NCBI GenBank assembly: GCA_023392395.1
Contig: JAEVZE010000380.1
Span: forward strand, 1-10,402
From: Bacillota bacterium
GTDB lineage: Bacteria > Bacillota > Clostridia > Christensenellales > Aristaeellaceae
Length of the DNA: 10,402 bases
Direction of reading: 5' to 3'
Shown: positions 6,019-10,402 of the stretch, one piece after another
Position numbering within the stretch: the first letter of the stretch is position 1
Layout: the number at the start of each line of letters is the position of its first letter
Notes under the pieces: generated by a model
Seen by the model: the letters and a program-made list of their open reading frames with translations, nothing else
Told to the model about the DNA's origin: nothing
Databases searched by the model: none
Translations under genes and position numbers: made by a program

Positions 6019-7305
6019 ATGAAACGCAGTCTTCTCGCGCTCCTCATGGTGCTGGCGATGGTACTGGCGATGCCGACTTCCATGGCCGCGGCCGAGGAAA
6101 AGATCGTCCTCAACCTGATGCACTTCCACACCCCCGAGACCGCCGACAGCAACGTCGAGAACCGCGCATACCACGCCATGAAGGAGAAGTTCCTGGCGGA
6201 GCATCCCGACGTGGTGCTCAACGAAACCACGCTGCAGCAGGCCGACTACCACACCAAGATCATGGCGCTGGCGGCCGCGAACGAGATGCCCGACATCTTC
6301 TTCACCAAGGGCAGCTGGGTGCAGAACTTCTATGACAACAACCTCATGGCCGATCTGACCGGCAAGATCGACACCTCCCTGTACCGCGACGGCATCTTCC
6401 TCCCCTTCACCCGGGATGGCAAGATCCTGGCGTCCCCGATCCAGTTCACCGTGACCTCGCTGGTGTACTGGAACCAGGCGATGTTCGCCGACATCGGCTA
6501 CGACCACTTCCCGGCCACCTGGGAGGAACTGATGGACGCCAACGAGAAGTTCAAGGCGAAGGGCGTCACCATGATCTCGCTGGGCAACAAGGACAAATGG
6601 CCCTTTGAGTCCTGCATCATCTCCACGCTGGGCGACCGCTTCACCGGCACCGACTGGACGCAGTCGATCATCCTGAACGACGGCAAGGCCAAGTTCACCG
6701 ATCCTGAATTCGTCGAGACGCTCAAATACAGCCAGGAGATGGCCCAGCTGTTCAACATCGACTTCAACGCGATCAACAACGAGCAGTCCGACAACCTCTA
6801 CGGAACCGGCAAGGCCGCGGCCACGCTGGAAGGCGTGTGGACCATCTCGTACCTGCTGGCCAACGCCGACGAAGAGGTCATCAAGAACACCCAGATCGCC
6901 GTGCTTCCGTCCGTTCCGAACATGAAGGGCGATGCCAAAGCGGTTTCGGGCGGCGCGGGCTGGTCCCAGAGCGTCAGCTCCAAGCTCACGGGCAAGGCGC
7001 TGGACATGGCCATCGAGTACGTCAAGGCCACCACGGGCGTGGAATACTCCGAGTACCTGATGAAGGACAGCGGCATGCTCGGCCAGTGCGAAGTCCCGGT
7101 GGCGGACAAATCCGCCATGCCCGAGCTCTCGCAGCGCTTCCTTGAGCTTGTCAGCGATCTGAAGCTGGTTCCGATCTACGACATCCAGATGGACGGCGCC
7201 GTGATTGACGTCATGAACTCCAAGATCCAGGAACTGCTCAGCGGCACCGCCACGCCGGAAGCCGTCGCGCAGTCGATCCAGGCCGAGCAGGAGAAGCTGG
7301 GCTGA
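6019..7305 (+). CDS. ABC transporter extracellular sugar-binding protein (family 1)
   Basis: A 428-residue substrate-binding protein of the MalE/UgpB type that should capture an oligosaccharide outside the cell and hand it to the two permeases encoded downstream. It begins with a clear signal peptide: MKRS, a hydrophobic stretch at about 5-18, then an AAA|EE signal peptidase I-like site near residue 25. No Cys is present in this region, so the lipobox that anchors most Gram-positive binding proteins is missing. The mature part shows typical family segments: MPDIFFTKGSWVQNFYDNN, a central LVYWNQAMFADIGYDHFPATW and GKAAATLEGVW. The C-terminal region is rich in short helices. Codons are strongly C-ending (GAC, ATC, AAC, TTC), more so than in the permeases, as expected of an abundant protein. 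A hairpin after the stop separates it from the permease genes. The GH2 beta-mannosidase in the operon suggests a beta-mannoside ligand; that is inference. Confidence 0.93.
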   Translation: MKRSLLALLMVLAMVLAMPTSMAAAEEKIVLNLMHFHTPETADSNVENRAYHAMKEKFLAEHPDVVLNETTLQQADYHTKIMALAAANEMPDIFFTKGSWVQNFYDNNLMADLTGKIDTSLYRDGIFLPFTRDGKILASPIQFTVTSLVYWNQAMFADIGYDHFPATWEELMDANEKFKAKGVTMISLGNKDKWPFESCIISTLGDRFTGTDWTQSIILNDGKAKFTDPEFVETLKYSQEMAQLFNIDFNAINNEQSDNLYGTGKAAATLEGVWTISYLLANADEEVIKNTQIAVLPSVPNMKGDAKAVSGGAGWSQSVSSKLTGKALDMAIEYVKATTGVEYSEYLMKDSGMLGQCEVPVADKSAMPELSQRFLELVSDLKLVPIYDIQMDGAVIDVMNSKIQELLSGTATPEAVAQSIQAEQEKLG

Positions 7306-7331
7306 TCCCTTCCGGCCGGAGAAACGACCAC

Positions 7332-7366
7332 ACACGGGCGGGGCGCTGCCCCCGCCCGTGTTTCTT
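7332..7366 (+). terminator. Hairpin with T tail between binding-protein and permease genes
   Basis: A perfect 12-base stem, ACACGGGCGGGG (7332-7343) with CCCCGCCCGTGT (7350-7361), and a 6-base loop is followed directly by TTTCTT, 26 bases after the binding-protein stop. A shorter palindrome, TCCGGCCGGA (7311-7320), precedes it. The form is that of an intrinsic terminator. No good promoter is seen between it and the permease start, so it is more likely leaky, or a 3' stabiliser, giving more binding protein than permease from one operon. Confidence 0.7.
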
Positions 7367-7416
7367 ACGGCAGCGCACCATGGCTTTCACAATCATTCGG
7401 GAAGGGAGGCAGCGCG

Positions 7417-8313
7417 ATGAACAAGCGCATCGGCCCGTCCAGGCTCACCATGGCGCTATATCTTTTGCCTAGCCTTGCGCTATTTTTGTTTGTGGTCATC
7501 GTACCCATCTTCACCGCGGTCTACTACAGCACCTTCAACTGGCCGGGCGGCCAGAAAATGACGCCGATCGGCCTTGAGAACTACCGCGCGATGCTCACGG
7601 ACCCGATCTTCTGGTCGTCGTTCGGCAACAACGTGTATTTGACGGTGTTTTGCCTGATCGGCCAGATCGGGCTGGCGTTTCTGTTCGCCTGCCTGCTCAA
7701 CGCCAAAGGGCTCAAGCTCAAAGGTCTGCACCGCGCGGTCAGCTATTTCCCGGTCACGCTCAGCGCGGTGGTGGTGGGCTTCGTGTGGACGATGATCTAT
7801 GACTACAATTACGGCATCCTGAATCTCTTGCTCGGAATGATCGGCCGGAGCGACATGATCCGCGTGTGGCTTTCGGACCCGGCGGTGATTATGCCGGTGG
7901 TGAGCATTCCGCTGGTGTGGCAATACATCGGGATGTATCTGGTGATTATTTTGGCCGCGATGACGTCCATCTCGTCGGAGGTTTTCGAGATGGCGGAGCT
8001 TGACGGCGCGGGCGGCTTCCGGCGCGCGATCCACATCACGCTGCCGATGATCCGAAACACACTGATCATCTGCGTTATGCTGTGCATTTCCGGCAACATG
8101 CGCGCGTTTGACCACATCTACGCGATGACGCGCGGCGGCCCGGGCTACGCCTCCAGCGTGATGGCGATGTACTCCTACAACGTGTCGTTCATGCAGGTCA
8201 ACATGGGCTACGGCTCCACGCTCTCCATCGGCATTCTGGTGATCAGCATGACGCTCGTGACCGGCGCGCGCGCGCTGTTGACGCGGGCGACCAGAGGGGG
8301 GGCGTTGGAATGA
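7417..8313 (+). CDS. Sugar ABC transporter permease, MalF/UgpA type
   Basis: A 298-residue inner-membrane subunit of a CUT1-family importer, forming a heterodimeric pore with the next gene product. About six membrane segments are visible (roughly 12-35, 70-95, 107-128, 157-181, 212-230, 266-284). The cytoplasmic EAA loop that docks on the ATPase is at 191-210 (EMAELDGAGGFRRAIHITLP), with the conserved Gly in DGA and the closing LP; the first Ala of EAA is Met. There is no long extra periplasmic loop such as E. coli MalF has, which is usual for UgpA/LacF-like members. GGGAGG lies 7 bases before the ATG. The gene overlaps the second permease as ATGA. No ATPase gene is present nearby, so a shared MsmX-like ATPase is probably used. 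The sugar specificity is inferred only from the neighbouring beta-mannosidase. Confidence 0.94.
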   Translation: MNKRIGPSRLTMALYLLPSLALFLFVVIVPIFTAVYYSTFNWPGGQKMTPIGLENYRAMLTDPIFWSSFGNNVYLTVFCLIGQIGLAFLFACLLNAKGLKLKGLHRAVSYFPVTLSAVVVGFVWTMIYDYNYGILNLLLGMIGRSDMIRVWLSDPAVIMPVVSIPLVWQYIGMYLVIILAAMTSISSEVFEMAELDGAGGFRRAIHITLPMIRNTLIICVMLCISGNMRAFDHIYAMTRGGPGYASSVMAMYSYNVSFMQVNMGYGSTLSIGILVISMTLVTGARALLTRATRGGALE

Positions 8314-9194
8314 CCGCGGGCATCAAGGACGCAGGCCATCGTGAAGTGGTCATGCGAGGCAAAAACGCGCCGTCCAGGGTGATCGGCCGCATCGCCGCCA
8401 ACCTGGTCATGTGGCTGTTCTCGATCACCTGCGTGTATCCGGTCCTCTGGATGGTGTATTCCTCGCTGAAAAAGAGCCGGGAGTTCGAGCGGAACATCCT
8501 GGGGCTGCCGACTGTAATCCACCTGGACAATTACATCAAGATCTTCTCCGCGGGCACGATCGGCGCCTACATGTTCAACACCGTTCGCAACACCGCGCTG
8601 TCCCTGGTGTTCATCGTGCTGTTCGGGTTCATCAACGGCTACTTCATCTCGCGCTACCGCTTCCGCGGCCGCACGGCGCTGTACACGCTGTACATGCTGG
8701 GAATGCTGGTACCGATGCACGCGCTGCTGATCCCGATCTACATCCTGTTCAGCAACACGCACCTGAACGATCACTGGTACACGGTCGTGCTGCCCAACGT
8801 GGCGTTCAACCTGCCGATGTCGCTGTTCCTGGTGGAGAGCTTCATGAGCACCATTCCCAGGGACATCGAAGAGGCGGCGTCCATCGACGGCGCTTCGTTT
8901 TCCCGAACGCTGTTCACGATCATCCTTCCGCTGGTGACGCCAATCCTGGTCACGGTGGGCATCATCACGTTCTTCAGCTGCTGGAACGAGTTCAGCTTTT
9001 CGCTGGTGCTTTTGAACGATCAGAAGCTGTTCACGCTGCCGCTGGGCCTTACGATGTTCAAAGGCGTGTACCAGAGCGATTACCCCAAGATGATGACCAC
9101 GATGGTGATCGCGATGGCGCCAGCGATCGTACTGTACTTCGCGTTTTCCAAGCAGATCATCCAAGGCATGATGTCGGGCGCGCTGAAAGGGTAG
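8310..9194 (+). CDS. Sugar ABC transporter permease, MalG/UgpE type
   Basis: A 294-residue second membrane subunit of the importer. It has about six membrane segments (near 31-51, 91-113, 122-146, 157-178, 208-229 and 262-280). The EAA loop at 188-207 reads EAASIDGASFSRTLFTIILP, a close match to the family pattern. WNEF at 225-228 and the C-terminal QGMMSGALKG are hallmarks of MalG-like proteins. The start ATG overlaps the first permease's stop (8310-8313), and a GAGGGGGG run at 8293-8300 can serve as ribosome site. A second in-frame ATG at residue 15 is possible, but the overlap favours the first. The protein acts at the cytoplasmic membrane with the upstream permease and the binding protein. 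The beta-mannosidase gene follows after 36 bases, so the substrate is probably a mannoside. Confidence 0.94.
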   Translation: MTAGIKDAGHREVVMRGKNAPSRVIGRIAANLVMWLFSITCVYPVLWMVYSSLKKSREFERNILGLPTVIHLDNYIKIFSAGTIGAYMFNTVRNTALSLVFIVLFGFINGYFISRYRFRGRTALYTLYMLGMLVPMHALLIPIYILFSNTHLNDHWYTVVLPNVAFNLPMSLFLVESFMSTIPRDIEEAASIDGASFSRTLFTIILPLVTPILVTVGIITFFSCWNEFSFSLVLLNDQKLFTLPLGLTMFKGVYQSDYPKMMTTMVIAMAPAIVLYFAFSKQIIQGMMSGALKG

Positions 9195-9230
9195 GCATCC
9201 ATCACGACCATTTGAAAAGGAGAACCGCAC

Positions 9231-10402
9231 ATGAAACAGTCGCTCAACCGGGGCTGGCAATTGCTGAATCGAAATCTGGACGTCACCGCCCGGGATGTGC
9301 TCAGCGTACTGGAGGCACAGGACTTCCTCGAGGCCGGCGACCTCCCGCTGGACGCGCACATGCCGCTGATCGCGCACGGCGTCATCAAGGACCCGGTCGT
9401 GGCCGATTACAGCTACGACTGCGAGTGGATGGAGCGCCGGAGCTGGTGGTTCAAGAAGTCGTTTGAGGTGACGGAAGAAGACCTGAAGTCCCGCGCCGCG
9501 CGGCTGGAACTGGAGAGCCTGGACCTGTTCGCGGACGTCTTCGTCAATGGGCGCTGGGTGGGCGAGCACAACAGCTGCCACTTCCCGTTCATCGCGGACG
9601 TGAAGGAGTCCCTGAAGCCCGGCGAAAATACGCTGCTCGTCCGGCTCACGATGGGCCCGGAGCGCGTCAGCAAGGGCGATTACGACTACCTGGCCGACCA
9701 CATCTGCACCGAGTACGAGGTGGGCCGGGGCGACCGCGGCGAAAAGGCGCGCGCCATGCTCCGAAAGCCGCAGTACGTCTACGGCTGGGACTGGGGCCCG
9801 AGAATCGGCACCGTCGGAATCGTCAAGAACGCCTGGCTCCACTTCCTTGGGGACGTGGCGGTGACGCGCGTGCACGCGGTGACCCTCGCCGCCGATGAAA
9901 ACGCCAGAATGCGCTTCTCACTGGAGTTTGAGAGCCTGCTTCTACTCTCCACCCAGGAAGCGGATGTGACGATCGAGGTCTCGCACCAGGGGAAGACTGT
10001 GCTCACCCTGAACCGCAGCGTGCTGGCCGTCAGCGGCGCGAACTACGTGGACTTTGAGGCCGTGATCGAGCACGCGAAGCTGTGGTGGCCCAGCGGCGCG
10101 GGTGAACAGCCACTGTACGAAGTGCGGGCCACCGTCCGGACCGAAACCGCGGCCGCCGTTTCCGAACCCGCGCGTTTCGGCATCCGCACCGTGGCGCTGG
10201 ATCTGACCAAGTATGCCGCGAACGACCGCCGGTTTGCGGTCATGGTCAACGGCAAAGCGATCTACTGCAAGGGTGGCGACTGGATTCCGTCCGATTCCAT
10301 CTACGCGCGCGTCAGCCGGGAAAAGTACGAGACGCTGATCCGGGACGCGAAGGACTGCAACTTCAACATGCTGCGCATCTGGGGCGGCGGCAACTACGAG
10401 CG
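9231..10402 (+). CDS. Beta-mannosidase, glycoside hydrolase family 2, 3'-partial
   Basis: The first 390 codons of a GH2 enzyme of the beta-mannosidase branch; the window ends before the catalytic acid/base and nucleophile Glu residues. Full-length relatives are usually about 820-850 residues. Visible are an N-terminal jelly-roll sugar-binding domain (about 1-200) with RKPQYVYGWDWGPR (178-191), a signature of this branch, then an immunoglobulin-like domain ending in LWWPSGAGEQPLYEV (284-298). The start of the TIM barrel follows, with KGGDWIPSDS (347-356) and NMLRIWGGGNYE (379-390). There is no signal peptide, so it should act in the cytoplasm, removing terminal beta-D-mannose from imported oligosaccharides such as mannan or N-glycan-core fragments. 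AGGAG at 9218-9222, 8 bases before the ATG, sets the start. It lies 36 bases after the permease and so is probably in the same operon. Exo-mannosidase specificity is likely but unproved without the catalytic half. Confidence 0.92.
   Translation, partial: MKQSLNRGWQLLNRNLDVTARDVLSVLEAQDFLEAGDLPLDAHMPLIAHGVIKDPVVADYSYDCEWMERRSWWFKKSFEVTEEDLKSRAARLELESLDLFADVFVNGRWVGEHNSCHFPFIADVKESLKPGENTLLVRLTMGPERVSKGDYDYLADHICTEYEVGRGDRGEKARAMLRKPQYVYGWDWGPRIGTVGIVKNAWLHFLGDVAVTRVHAVTLAADENARMRFSLEFESLLLLSTQEADVTIEVSHQGKTVLTLNRSVLAVSGANYVDFEAVIEHAKLWWPSGAGEQPLYEVRATVRTETAAAVSEPARFGIRTVALDLTKYAANDRRFAVMVNGKAIYCKGGDWIPSDSIYARVSREKYETLIRDAKDCNFNMLRIWGGGNYE

Noticed and set aside
5998..7335. Long open frame of 445 codons on the minus strand opposite the binding-protein gene
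   Set aside because: It has a low-complexity composition rich in Val, Gly, His and Arg typical of antisense frames in GC-rich genes, no ribosome site and no recognisable domain. The plus-strand gene is unmistakable.
8208..9875. Open frame of 555 codons on the minus strand across the second permease and beta-mannosidase
   Set aside because: It is rich in His, Arg, Asp, Val and Gln with no motifs, and it spans two clear plus-strand genes and the gap between them. It is a shadow of the strong G/C third-position bias.
1..10402. CRISPR array, tRNA, rRNA, transposase, attachment sites or a defence system
   Set aside because: No regularly spaced repeats, no tRNA-like cloverleaf, no integrase or transposase motif and no toxin or nuclease-like gene was seen. 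All long frames are accounted for by metabolism, transport and regulation.

Overview
The window looks like chromosomal DNA from a high-GC member of the Bacillota, probably a gut or anaerobic Clostridia-type organism. This rests on several observations: an oxygen-sensitive glycyl radical enzyme, strong AGGAGG-type ribosome binding sites, a YesM/YesN-type two-component pair, and a sugar ABC importer of the MalE/MalF/MalG class with no ATPase gene alongside it. Coding density is very high. I see no tRNA, rRNA, CRISPR array, insertion sequence or phage gene. The taxonomic placement is an inference from gene style.

Left part (1-2550, + strand): the 3' portion of a glycyl radical enzyme (GRE) gene, cut by the window edge, is followed 2 bases later by its radical-SAM activating enzyme, which carries two extra 4Fe-4S ferredoxin-type motifs. 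The GRE keeps the catalytic Cys, the nearby Glu and the C-terminal radical Gly. Its active-site motif is GCGEY, not the GCVEP of the well-studied dehydratases and lyases, so its substrate cannot be named.

Middle part (2553-5764, - strand): an AraC-type response regulator and a membrane sensor histidine kinase overlap by 4 bases (kinase first). Their operon runs tail-to-tail into the GRE activase with only 2 bases between stop codons. Its probable terminator hairpin lies inside the activase coding sequence.

Right part (6019-10402, + strand): divergent from the kinase, across a 254-base AT-rich control region, come a sugar-binding protein, an intercistronic hairpin, two CUT1-type permeases and the first half of a GH2 beta-mannosidase without a signal peptide. 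The simplest reading is that the kinase and regulator sense an extracellular cue and activate uptake of a beta-mannoside oligosaccharide, which the cytoplasmic beta-mannosidase then splits. The importer would borrow a shared MsmX-type ATPase encoded elsewhere.

Whether the GRE pair belongs to the same pathway is open. It lies next to the mannoside locus but is convergent with the regulatory operon, and its promoter is outside the window. I did not find a clearly new kind of system. The most unusual items are the GRE variant, the embedded terminator, the perfect operator-like palindrome and the apparently non-lipidated binding protein.
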